The notes under the pieces are model-generated. The model was not told the DNA's origin, did not search any database, and saw only the letters and a program-made list of their open reading frames with translations. The position numbers and the translations under genes were made by a program. This document shows, one piece after another, positions 46,953 through 56,836 of a DNA stretch of 64,000 nt. The stretch comes from Canna indica. Its lineage: Eukaryota; Streptophyta; Magnoliopsida; Zingiberales; Cannaceae. Where the stretch lies: the NCBI GenBank assembly GCA_034359265.1, contig CP136891.1:51848501-51912500 (forward strand). The letters are read 5' to 3'. Within the stretch, counting starts at the first letter, position 1; each line of letters opens with the position of its first letter.

Positions 46953-48769
46953 TGTCACGCCCCAACTCAGGGTCACGTGACCGGCCAGGGTATACGTGCC
47001 AACTCAACAATAAAACATAGCGAAAAGAAATAAACAAATTTTATTTCAAATGGAAAACCATACAGAATTCATTATAAGTAAGTTTAATAAAAGTATAAAG
47101 TGCGGAAATAATAAATCAAGTCCAATAGACCACCAATAATGAAATCCGAAATAAATGACATAAACGTCCCCAAGGGACTACAACTCTAAAATACCAAAAC
47201 ACAGTGCATGACAAACTACTACAGACTCGACTACGACCCCTAACTAGAACTGCTATGAGATCAATGTAGCTCCTCTGCTCTGCAGCTGCGCCAAGTGCTC
47301 CAGCCCTCCTCACCGGTCAGGCTCTGCAAAACAAAAACAAAACAACGACAACAGGTGAGTTCAAAAGAACTTAGTGAGCGATTCTATCAACCCCCATGAA
47401 AAATCAAACACGGTATGATGCATAAGTAAAACTCCTGACTCAAGCAGGAGAGGTCACCAAGCTGTGAACAGCTAACAGGCCATCTGGCCACTACCCGTCC
47501 GAAGGCATCCAACACCCAAACGGTGAAGATCAACAGGCCTAAGCCTACCATGCCCTAAGGCAACAAAGCATACTAGGATAATTGGGAAGACCCTCTGAAC
47601 TTATCCTAATATAAAGAAACTCGGGAGCAATCGGGAACACCCTCCGAACTTGCTCCACGAGACGCGAAGGAACAATCGGAAATCGCTCATCCGAACTTGC
47701 CTCTTTAAGATATCACAGGAATAATCGGGTAGGCCCTCAGAACTTATTCCTTAAAAGCACATCGAGAATAATCGGATAGGCCCTCCGAGCTTATTCCACG
47801 AGGCTAAATCGAAACAATCAAGATTTTCCCATCCGAACTTGTTTCATAGGTGGGGAATTAGCCTTCCAACCTTCCGGGCCTAGCCTGTAATTCGGCTCCT
47901 CAACGAACCTCTCCACCATTCATAAAGGTATGATGCAACAAGACCAAAGTCAAGTCTCTCCTACGGTGTCTTAGGGGTGTCAATCTTATTGGGAAGCGTC
48001 TCAACACTCCCAATACCCGACCCCAACTCCTAGACCCGTAATGTCATAAACCGGGAGATCGACAGAAAACAAATCAAAACATCCTAGCCTTCAGGAACAT
48101 ATTCAAGAAATCAAAGAAACCTAAAAAGAAGGAGGGTAAAACCACTCACTTGATTAGGAAGAAGAAATTGGGGAAATTCCCAATCGGCGGCCTCCGAATC
48201 CGGCCTCAAAGGTGGCGGCGGCGGCTTGACTCCACAAGGAGGAAGGGGTGGCGGCTCCACCAAGCTGCCGGCTTGGCTTCCAAAGGGGAGAAGAAGAGAG
48301 AGAGGGGGAGAAGGGCTCGGCTAGGCTTGGCTTGGTTCTTCTCCTCGGCAGTTGGCTTCAAGGGAAGGGGGAGAGGGGTGGCGGCTACTGGCTTGACTCG
48401 ACAGCTGCTCTCCTCTCTCTCTTGGCTGGTGCGGCTCCAATAGGAGCCGCCAGCCCTAGGGGGGATTTTTATAATCCCCTCCCACTTCCACTTAACCACA
48501 CCCTAACCCGCACTCTTCTCAACCCGGATCCTCAACCTGCTAACCCAAACTAACTCCATGATAAAATACAAGCAATAAACACATGCACATCCACATGTAA
48601 CATAATCATATAAGCTAGCTATATAATTATAACTCATAATTCAACTTACTCGAGCTCATAAGCTCACATCGGACCATGAGTCGACTCGGCTCGACCTTGA
48701 ACTAGCCCACTAGGCTGGCAACCACAATAGAAAAAAGGGCAAAATAAATAAAATATTTAGGATATTACA
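46953..48769 (-). repeat. 5' LTR of Gypsy element
   Basis: This is a 1817-bp LTR, starting TGTAATATCC at 48769 and ending GGGGCGTGACA at 46953 on the minus strand. A GC-rich stretch (48180-48460) lies near its U3/R part. Imperfect repeats of AATCGGGTAGGCCCTC/AATCGGATAGGCCCTC occur at 47575-47800; the 3' LTR has lost these. Confidence 0.9.
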
Positions 48770-48870
48770 TAAAACCTGCACCTGTATTCTGTCAATCAAT
48801 GATAATTTCTTCAGTTAATGCCTTTAGGTGAGATGGTCCTATTCCATTCGTGATTCATATTATTTATAAT

Positions 48871-49040
48871 GCACTAAGTATTTTTTTTAATCGCTAACTT
48901 CATTCTAAATTTCGGCAGTATCTCTTTACAGTTCTCCGAATACGCATATCATCTGGGTGCGTATCGGAGAACAAGAGAGACACAGTAGCCAAAATTTAAG
49001 AATTAATGAGTTAATGGTTAAAAGAAAAAACTAAGTGCAA
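48871..49040. repeat. 170-bp fold-back (imperfect stem of about 75-80 bp)
   Basis: GCACTAAGTATTTTTTTTAA at the left pairs with TTAAAAGAAAAAACTAAGTG at the right. Pairing continues inward to TTCTCCGAATACGC / GCGTATCGGAGAA around a short loop. It has a MITE-like or small-RNA-precursor-like form. No target duplication was found. Confidence 0.6.
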
Positions 49041-49591
49041 TACAAATAACTAATTCCCAAATTATCTAATCAGGGACAATTCAAGGGTTGTAAGTCGTAT
49101 AAAAGATCATCTACTTCTTTTACACGAACATACAACCCCCGACGGATCTAAGGTTTTGTTAAATCATATATGACTCGTGGATGTGTACGTGAAACATATC
49201 AACTCATCGGATGGATGATTATTTTCTAAATGTTTCGAGCTGGTTCGAGTCTACAGTGGACAATTTCGACACGAGTCCAAAGTGGACGATTCCGATGTGA
49301 GTCCGAAGTGAACGATTCTAATTAATCTAAATCTAAAAATTAATAATAAAATTAATCTAAACTAATATAATTTAAATTAATCTAATCTAAACATTTATCT
49401 ACATTAATCTAAAGATTAACATTAATCTAAAGATTAACATTAATCTAACTGATTAATCTAATCTAAACATCTAAATTAACCTAAATATTTAATTAATCTA
49501 AACATGTAAATTTATCATAAAAATATTTAATTAATTTAATAAAAAATAGGGTTTAAAAAAAGCCCTATTGTGGACTTCGACGCCGACGTCC

Positions 49592-49662
49592 AGTGTCCGA
49601 CATATGTCGGACACTAAACAATGCTACGACCATCGGTCGAAACCCTAAATCTAGGGTTTTGG
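49592..49662. other. 24-bp perfect palindrome followed by a telomere-like hairpin
   Basis: 49592-49615 is a perfect palindrome whose left half is AGTGTCCGACAT. About 30 bases on, AACCCTA-AATC-TAGGGTT forms a 7-bp stem. Next are TATAATAAATAG and a G-rich leader-like stretch, so this may be a promoter of the CACTA element. No supported gene follows. Confidence 0.5.
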
Positions 49663-50160
49663 CCGGTTCTATAATAAATAGAGAGGGAGGGGTGGCGACT
49701 TACATGGAGAGAGCGATGACGGCGGGCGACGGCAGCGGGCGGCGACGGCGGGTAGGCAGGCGGAGATCGGCGGCGACAGAAGAAAGGAAGAAGAAGGAGG
49801 AAGGGGCAGGCGTGATCGGTCGAGCTATATAAACTTATTAGCAATGACTCACTCATCCGTTTGAAAGTCGTTGCTGATAAGTAACATCATCAGTAACAAC
49901 CCACTCGTTCGTTAGAACACCGTGGCTGATAAGTATTTTATTTTCGCGTCTCGAGCGTGTGATCAACTGAAGAGTGACGGTTGTAGAGGCCATAACTAAG
50001 TCATTGCTAATGTTATAATATATCGATAATGGCTCGAGCGACCGTAACAAAGCTGTTGCAGATATATCACATCTGCAATGGCCCGAGCGACCAAAAGAAC
50101 GCCGTTGCAATTTCCAACGGTGTGAGCAGCCGTTGCTGAAGAACATATTTCTAGTAGTGA

Positions 50161-50265
50161 TTTATACCACTTATCCATGTAGCATCACAAAATAAGGAAA
50201 CCTCTTCATTAATATCCTTAGGCCTTCCTTGATCACCCATGGATACAATACTAGCAACACTTTTT
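50161..50265 (-). pseudogene. RNase H-like module, arm A, 5' part
   Basis: It is the mirror of 53105-53205: on the minus strand it reads GGTGATCAAGGAAGGCCTAA to GATGCTACATGGATAAGTGG, encoding the start of the RNase H fold (CDATWISG). The CACTA element separates it from the rest of the arm. Confidence 0.65.
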
Positions 50266-50480
50266 TCCATATTATATTATATTATATTATATTATATTAT
50301 ATTATATTATACTATACAGGTTAGTCAATACAAACTAGTCCATATAGACTAGTATACAGGCTAGTACATGTGTGCACCAAACACTGTATAATAATAGTAC
50401 AATACAGGCTAGTACTATTATTATAGAGTATTTGCTGCACACATGTACTAGCCTGTATAGTACTAGTTTGTATGGACTAG
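50266..50480. repeat. Palindromic MITE core at the centre of the inverted duplication
   Basis: An (ATATT)n run (50270-50310) is followed by a large palindrome centred near 50406: GTGCACCAAACAC, ATAATAATAGTAC and CAGGCTAGTAC each have complements on the other side. The right arm is interrupted at 50480 by the solo LTR and continues at 53045-53100. Confidence 0.75.
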
Positions 50481-52540
50481 TGTAAGACCCCCCCCCCAAA
50501 AAAAAATCCTAATATAAAAAAAATTTATTTATTTTGGTGCAGCGCACCAGATCAGGAGTTAGTCGAGTCAAGCCGTGGAACCACCTCGAGTAGAAGGTAT
50601 AACTCGGCTTATGAAGTTTAAATGAGTTAGATGGATATTTCCTTATTAAGTATTAGATGTCCTTTTTGAGTCGAGTTCAAATCGAGTATGCGGATCGAAT
50701 CGGGGCCCGAATCGAACTCGAATCGAGTCGAGTAGAGGCTAAGTCATTTAGAGGGGCATTTAAGTCATTGGTGGATGAGGGGATAAAACCCCTCATCATG
50801 AGCCGTGCAGCTCATTTGGGAGCCGCATGCAGCCCGAGCAAGAGAGGGAGAAGGGGAGATTCTTGGGTAGGCACCGGAAGCCGTGTCGCCATCGGAAGGA
50901 TCGCGATCGCCAATGTCCACCCTTTCTTCTTCCTTGATTAAGGTGAGTGGTTGTTTTCCATGGTGGATTGGGGGAGGCGGGTGGTCGAATCCCTAGAACT
51001 GTTAGTAGATGTTTTACTCGCGAGTTTTTATCGATTCACGATATATTGATCTTATATCGCTGTTTCTATTGTTATTCCGCTGGATCTTCCATAGTTTTTC
51101 TTCGGATCTTGGTGTTTTAGGGGCTGCCAAGTAGAGGGAAAAGGGGAAAGGTCATGCCAAAGTTTTCCCCAATTCTCTCGACGAAAGTAAACATCTTTTT
51201 GATCGATCTTGAATCCATATTGAGTGGATGTATAGTTAATTACTGAAATTGATGATTGAACTCTTTCTCTAAGCCTTGTAGGTTCGGCCAACATGGGGAC
51301 AACCCATGTCCATGGTTTGGCCGAGCAAGGGGTATGCTTTTTAATCAATAACTTGATTAGGTTAGATTTGAAGCAAGACACTAGGGTTGGGGTTAGCTTC
51401 TTTCCCTTGTTCCTACCCTTGAAGTTTCGGCCGAGCAAGGCTTGCCTTGCTCAAGCCTTCACCGAGAGGATGAAGGGGATGGTGGCCTCGAGCTGGTCAT
51501 CAAAATTAGGAATACCCGAAACAATAGGAAACAAGGGTTGCCTAGATTGACAAGTAGAATCAAGATGACATTTGGGTGAGAGACTAATTAAGGAAGACTA
51601 CAAGTTGTTGCATGTAATTTAGTAGTATTGTAGGGGGGAAATCTTTCTTAATCTTCCCTATTCAAATTCAAAAATTTGGTTATGCTTTTACCATGTTAAA
51701 TAATTTCTTTCCTAGCTAAAATTATTATTTAATGCAGGATTTAAATTCCTTATTGTTTGAATCATGTGATTATGCATAGTAAATGATGTCAAGTAATTTA
51801 TTTATAAATTATATGCTGTCCAATATTGTTATTGGGTACATTTCCAAGTTTAGGACATGTAGTTCACATTAGCAAAGGTAGCATATGATGCTAGGTGGTT
51901 GAACATGAAACTCTAAAGAGTGTGTTATTTATGGAAACTCAAAGGTAGACCAGTTAAATTTCACACCTAAGAATAAATCAGCGAGCAATAGTGCGCGCAT
52001 GATTCGACTAGGAGAAAAGGGTTGAGCACGAGCGGACGCCCGAGATTTTATATAAGGAAACTCCAAACACTTGCTTGTGTGATGTGATTGTGATGGTCAA
52101 CTGAGAAACATGAGTAGTCGGAATGACTAATGCTTGGAACGACCAATGATTTGGGTCTTAAGATTGCACCAGCGGGCCCGCTAGGTGTCAGACCCGGGCC
52201 CGCTAGGTGTCAGACCCCAGTTGGGTGGGACTAGCTATCCATGCCCCAGCCGGTGTCCGGAGACTAGCCGACCATCCTAGTCGACGGCCCAGAAATTTTC
52301 TTGATTCACTTATGTGCTATGTGGCCTGAACGGCCGGTATGTTACTGACCATCTTTGTATGGTAGGGCTGATTATAGCCGAACCTCTAGTCCATGAGCAG
52401 GCCCTAAGGGCCAGGTGTCATGTGGCTTAGTTAGACTGTTATGGCTGGATACATAAATGTATAGTACGTCCATACAGGACGACCCTTGGGGTCGATAGTC
52501 ATATTAGAGGCAAATGTTATCCCTAACTTTATTTTTGCTG

Positions 52541-52589
<49 letters not shown>

Positions 52590-53039
52590 TATTGGGGATT
52601 TATGTGGAGGTTTGGAAGAACCGCTCACTGAGTCCCATGTGGACTTACAGTTTGTTTTCTTATTTTGCAGAGCCCGATCAGTGAGATGAGGCTTGGAGTC
52701 ATGGTGCAGCTGGAGGGCAGGCGGTGGCGTAGATCTCGTAGCAGCGTCCATTAGTCACAATCTAGGTGTCTAGAATTATTGTTTTGATACACTAAGAGTT
52801 GTTTGTTTTAAAGCATGTAACGACTTTGAACTTGAGTTGTTTTATATCGTGGTTGATGTTTCACAACCTTTTCTTGCTATAAAAATATGTGAATTTCTTT
52901 AAACATTTGAATAAAGCTGCATCATGGTTTTCTTTTGTCTTCACGTGTTTACGATTTCTTGTTAGCCAGTGTATGTAGTAGGCTTCGGGGTAGGACATAG
53001 ACCCTGGCCGATCACACGACCCTAAGTTGGGGTGTGACA
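50481..53039 (+). repeat. Solo LTR of the Tekay-like Gypsy family
   Basis: It begins TGTAAGACCCCC, ends GGGGTGTGACA and is flanked by ACTAG (50476-50480 and 53040-53044). At 2559 bp it is the same family as the 3' LTR at 56837-59104 (reverse orientation there); both share GGACTCA(C)-type and CATCCTAGTCGAC segments. It contains an (AT)n run and no genes. Small frames inside (for example 51438-51052) are chance. Confidence 0.9.
52542..52586. repeat. (TA)n microsatellite
   Basis: About 22 uninterrupted TA units occur within the solo LTR. Confidence 0.95.
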
Positions 53040-53044
53040 ACTAG

Positions 53045-54110
53045 TTTGTATTGATTAACCTGTATAGTATAATATAGTATAATGTAATATAATATAGAGA
53101 AAAGTGCTACTAGTATTCTATCCATTGGTGATCAAGGAGGGCCTAAGGATATTAATGAAGAGGTTTCCTTATTTTGTGACGCTACATGGATAAGTGGTAT
53201 AAATGCAAGTGTAAGTTTTACGATGACAGAGAAAGAAATTTGGAGGTGTGTAGGAGTTGGCACTACTATTGCTGGTAGTCATTTGAAAGATGAATTGGTT
53301 TCGATATGGTATGGGTTAGATAATGTGAGGAAGAAAAGGCTTAGTAAGATGAAAATATATTCATATTTTGAAAATGCAATAAACTTGCTAAATGATTTGC
53401 AGGAGATACCGTAGGAATTACAGAGTTTAGTAAGAAATATTATTTCCTTGGGAAAAGAGCGGAGGGTAATTCAATGGTGTTATATCAGTAGGAATTTAAA
53501 TCAGGTGGCTCATGTAAGCAGCTAAATTGGGATTGCATAACGGGATTGAAGAAGTCTAGGACAGTGAAGAAGATGAATATATTGAAGGTCACAGATATTG
53601 ATTTGAGCAGCATTGAAAGTTGTTTAGTCTACTTAGATATGAATTCAAAATACTCCGGTCAAAGAGGAGTAGGAAGAAAATTCAAGCTGTAACAAATTGT
53701 AATGGAAATATGGTAGAATTTTTAGAAGATAGGGATCCAAGTATGTAGTTCATTCTAATGCAAACTCTGTAAGTTTTGATATTGAAGTTAATAAAAGAGT
53801 TGAGACTCAAGGAGGAATATATTTTTATTCATATGAAGGCGAGGAAGTTACGGTAGATAGCCCTTTGCCTTTTTTTTACCGTTTCATATGAGTGAGGAGT
53901 GACCCGTTCTTTGAGCTTAGTTTTCTTTGAAATAATAATAATAATAATACCATTGGTTTCCCATAAATGTAAAAGTAGATCAATTCATTGAATGAGAATC
54001 TATTAATTTAAAAATTGAAATAATTAATTACCTTATATATTATAAGTACACGTACGGTAAGTATATACTAATGCATGTAAATATAAGGAGGCATGCGGTA
54101 AGTAGACATG
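53045..54110 (+). pseudogene. RNase H-like module, arm B (uninterrupted copy)
   Basis: From about 53108 a frame reads ATSILSIGDQGGPKDINEEV, then SLFCDATWISGINASVSF, WRCVGVGTT, DELVSIWYGLDNVRKKRL and MKIYSYFENAINLL. After a TAG at 53413 it reads VIQWCYISRNLNQVAH. The order (first Asp in CDATW, acidic residue in DELVSIWYG, later S-x-F-x-NA) matches RVT_3-type RNase H folds. The tail is acidic, then basic. 53580-54110 mirrors 38083-38650 closely. It is probably a fragment of a LINE or of a host RNase H-like gene carried by a transposon. The origin is uncertain. Confidence 0.65.
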
Positions 54111-54439
54111 CACGACATCTTCAAGATAGTTTGATATGACAAGTGCAAAATTTTTTAGATAAATATATTTTTTCTCCTATTTATATTAATCTCCACTCAT
54201 CCACTCATCCCACTCTCTCTCACCCAATCTCTCCACCCTCTCTCTCCTCACAGGTTCCATCACACACTATCCCCTATTCAATTAATTTTTTTTTTTCTTC
54301 CAACCGTTGATAATAATAATAGTTCTGACAATATTTTATAAGTTATTTAGAAATCTAAAATTTAATTTTTAATATGATCATCTATTATAATTTTCTATTT
54401 TTACTCTAAAAAAAATTAACTCTATTTTTTATTAAATTT
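54111..54439. other. CT-rich and AT-rich flank, no gene
   Basis: It contains pyrimidine runs (54195-54250, CTCTCTCACC-type) and AT-rich text. Nothing coding was recognised. Confidence 0.5.
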
Positions 54440-54720
54440 TTCCCTCTCATACGGTTTTCTCTGTCCTTCGGTTATTAAATTCATTTAATTTTTCTTTGTC
54501 TCTTCTTCTCTCTCGTACGGTTCTCTCTACTTTGATTATTAAATTCATTAAATCTTTTTCTCAGTCTCATACGGTTCTCTCTCCTTCGGTTATTCAATTC
54601 ATTCAATTCTTTCTCATTAAATTCATTTAATAACCGAAGGAAAGAGAGAAAACCGGATGAGAAAAAAAAGAGATTTAATGAATTAAATGAATTTAAATTC
54701 ATTTAATTCTCGCTCTCTTA
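54440..54720. repeat. Direct and inverted repeats of a CGGTTCTCTCT / TTAAATTCATT unit
   Basis: Three direct units of about 60 bp carry (C/T)ACGGTT(T/C)TCTCT...CGGTTATTAAATTCATT (about 54450, 54515 and 54568). An inverted copy follows at about 54620-54690 (AATAACCGAAGG...AAAACCGGATGAG), giving a fold-back. The minus-strand frame here is repetitive and not a gene. Confidence 0.7.
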
Positions 54721-55690
54721 TTAAATCTATATATTCTCTCTTTTCTCTCACTCATCCAGTTCTCTCTCATTTCAGTAAGTTTGCTTATTTTGAGATAACA
54801 TAGTCCATTTTCTCTCTGGTACATCCCTTCCACAACTCTCTAGTCTCTGCCTTTTGCTCGCAACAAAAGGAGAAGCAGCTTGCTCAACATCTGTCTTTGA
54901 TGAAGAACTCCTTTCTCTCTTTGATGAAGCAGCTTGGTCAACAAAAGGAGAAGCACCCCTTTCTCTCTTTCAACGTCTCTCTTTGATGAAGTTGTCTTCT
55001 GCTAACAAGGAATTTTTGATTCCCAGCGTGATCTGCTGCAGGGGAATTGGGTTCTTCTTCATGTGCTGAGAAGAAGGTTTTTGCTTCAACTTCAAGGTTT
55101 GGTATGTAGTATTTGTGTATTCATTCATCCTTCTTCTTCGCGATATAAGAAACAATTTTTTTCATTCATTATAGTTTTCATATTTTTTTCTTTTGCCCTT
55201 GAGATCTAGATTAGCATTACAGAATATATTGATCTTCTTTATACCACATGCATGTCTCCTTTTTAGGTTGTTAATGTGTTAAAATTTTTACCTCTTTTCT
55301 TTTGTAGGAATAACTTATTTTTCCAGAAACTAATTCATTTTCTTCATATGATCAATAATTAGGTTGTGGTTTTCAGCGTGTCTTTGCACTGCAAGTGGTG
55401 TGAAGGCAAGGTCATGACTCAAGAAGCACATTTCCAAGATGGAAGGTGAGAGATTAATTTTAGGGCTTGGTATAAAAATTAATTTGAAAATTTAGAGGAT
55501 GACGGTGGTGGTATGTGTTTGAGGAGTGAAATCATTTGACATAGACTTAGAGACGAAGATAATGACAGTGGTCGGAGACGTGAACACCATTGAAAGTGCT
55601 TAGCAGTACTCAATTGGGAAGGTGAAGCATGCTCGCTCTCTAAATTATTTCATTGATGCTCCTGATATATTCTTCTGCACTTCCTCACTT
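54721..55690. other. No gene recognised; imperfect short duplications
   Basis: AACAAAAGGAGAAGCA occurs at 54863 and 54940, and CTCTTTGATGAAG three times in 54890-54990. No frame has family motifs. The region may be the 5' part of a decayed LINE or a promoter-like CT-rich segment. Confidence 0.4.
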
Positions 55691-55699
55691 GCTTTGTCT

Positions 55700-56760
55700 G
55701 AATACCTCATCAAACGCAGGATTATTTAATATTTTTAAAGAGCTACCTTCACTTCCTTTAGAACTCTGTTGAAACAGATTAGGCCTTCTCCTTTGAACTT
55801 GGACCCTTGGTCCTAAAAACCTCTCTTCTCTATCCACTCCACGCTCTTCTTTCTGTGTCATTTCTTTGCTCTCATTCTCTTTGAGACCACCTTATTGACT
55901 TGCATTTTGCATACTTTTTCATCATGCCCTATCCTTCCACGTTTGAGACATATAAATGGTAAGTTCTAGTATGCCACGGACTAAAAAAAATTACTTGAAT
56001 TCGTATCTATCCAAAATCCTTGTTGAATAGGATCTGTAACATTTATTAATACACACACTCTCGCATACTTCTTCTCCTTTTTGTGTAATATTATAAATCT
56101 TAAGAGGCTTTCCAATTGCTGCTGCTACTTGAGGAAGAATGTTACTGCTAAGGAATTCATAAGGTAAACCCGACAGCTGCACCCACACTAGAATTTCTTC
56201 AATCTTCTCCCTTAAAGGTTGGAAATTATCTTTTCATTGAATTAGAGAGAGGGCGGCTTGTCCTCTCAAGAACTAAGGCCCTCCTGTATAAATCTCCCAG
56301 TAATCCTCTAAATTTCCAAATTTAAATGAAAAGAACCCTGCTGACAAATCTACTATACTACAACTAGCTTTAATTTTCTAGATTTTAGGCAGCAGATTCT
56401 TAACAGATTCAAAAGGGGGAGTACGCCCAAAGAACTTACCATACCGTATTTGTTCGCTCTCCATCTTTGCTTCCATCAGGTCATCTTCTTCGATTTTCAC
56501 TCTTCCCTTATCACTTCTTTGAATTCTTTCGATCTTTTATGCAATATCATTGGAATCTCTCCGGTTGGAATTTGGATCAGATCTTCAGAACAAACTCGCC
56601 CAGGTATTTCTGCTTCCACCCAACTTTTGATCTAATCCCTTCTTCTTTCTTCGAGTACAGATGCTGGTTTCCCTCCTTTAGAATCGAGCCTTGTAGAAAC
56701 TCCGTCGATCGATCCGGAGGCTTTTTCTCCCTTGGGATCTGAATCTCCTTTGTTGCCGAA
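55700..56760 (-). pseudogene. LINE ORF1-type protein (DUF4283 plus CCHC knuckle), decayed
   Basis: On the minus strand, GFFSFKFGNLEDYWEIYTGG (about 56340-56280) and VWVQLSGLPYEFLSSN then AAIGKPLKIYN (56188-56090) are the DUF4283 core found in plant LINE ORF1 proteins. Further on, GRIGHDEKVC (about 55915) is the end of a zf-CCHC_4 knuckle. Frames change several times and no continuous product is possible. ORF2 was not found downstream, so this is a fragment. Confidence 0.7.
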
Positions 56761-56762
56761 GT

Positions 56763-56836
56763 CACTACTAGAATAATGATTTTAAGCAACGACCATCAGC
56801 AACGGCTGCCCAAGCCATTGCAATCACTAACGGCTT
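56763..56836 (+). mobile_element. CACTA transposon terminus, cut by Gypsy insertion
   Basis: CACTACTAGAATAATG is a CACTA end. It is followed by subterminal motifs AACGACCATCAGCAACGGC and CCATTGCAATCACTAACGGC, like those near 50160. Only 74 bp lie in this window. The rest should be to the right of the Gypsy element. Confidence 0.7.

Larger units (their letters stand above)
41962..48769 (-). mobile_element. Tekay/Del-like Ty3/Gypsy retrotransposon, minus strand, integrase deleted
   Basis: The 6.8-kb element is flanked by TAAAA (41957-41961 and 48770-48774). Minus-strand order is 5' LTR (48769-46953), primer site, gag, protease, RT, RNase H, then an abrupt loss of integrase, then a shortened 3' LTR (42706-41962). 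The ends are TGTAATATCC and GGGGAGTGACA. Sequence similarity to the element at 56837 onward places it in the same lineage. It is defective because of stops and the integrase deletion. Confidence 0.93.
48793..50160 (-). mobile_element. Partial CACTA transposon, one terminus recognised
   Basis: The right end reads CTAGTAGTG at 50152-50160. In minus-strand sense it starts CACTACTAGAAAT, the CACTA terminus. Subterminal motifs of the type GTTGCTGA/GTTGCAA/CCGTTG recur over 49855-50145. Immediately outside, the RNase H module resumes with ATTTATACC. The opposite end near 48793 shows no CACTA terminus, so the element is deleted or fused. No transposase frame is seen. An AT-rich array of TTAATCTAAA-type units lies at 49316-49520. 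Confidence 0.6.

Noticed and set aside
46953..48769. Independent genes in 48150-48553
   Set aside because: These frames lie in a GC-rich part of the 5' LTR and overlap on both strands. No protein family is recognisable.
54481..54702. Minus-strand Asn/Phe/Arg-rich 73-residue frame
   Set aside because: It is a translation of the tandem CGGTT/TTAAATTCATT repeat.
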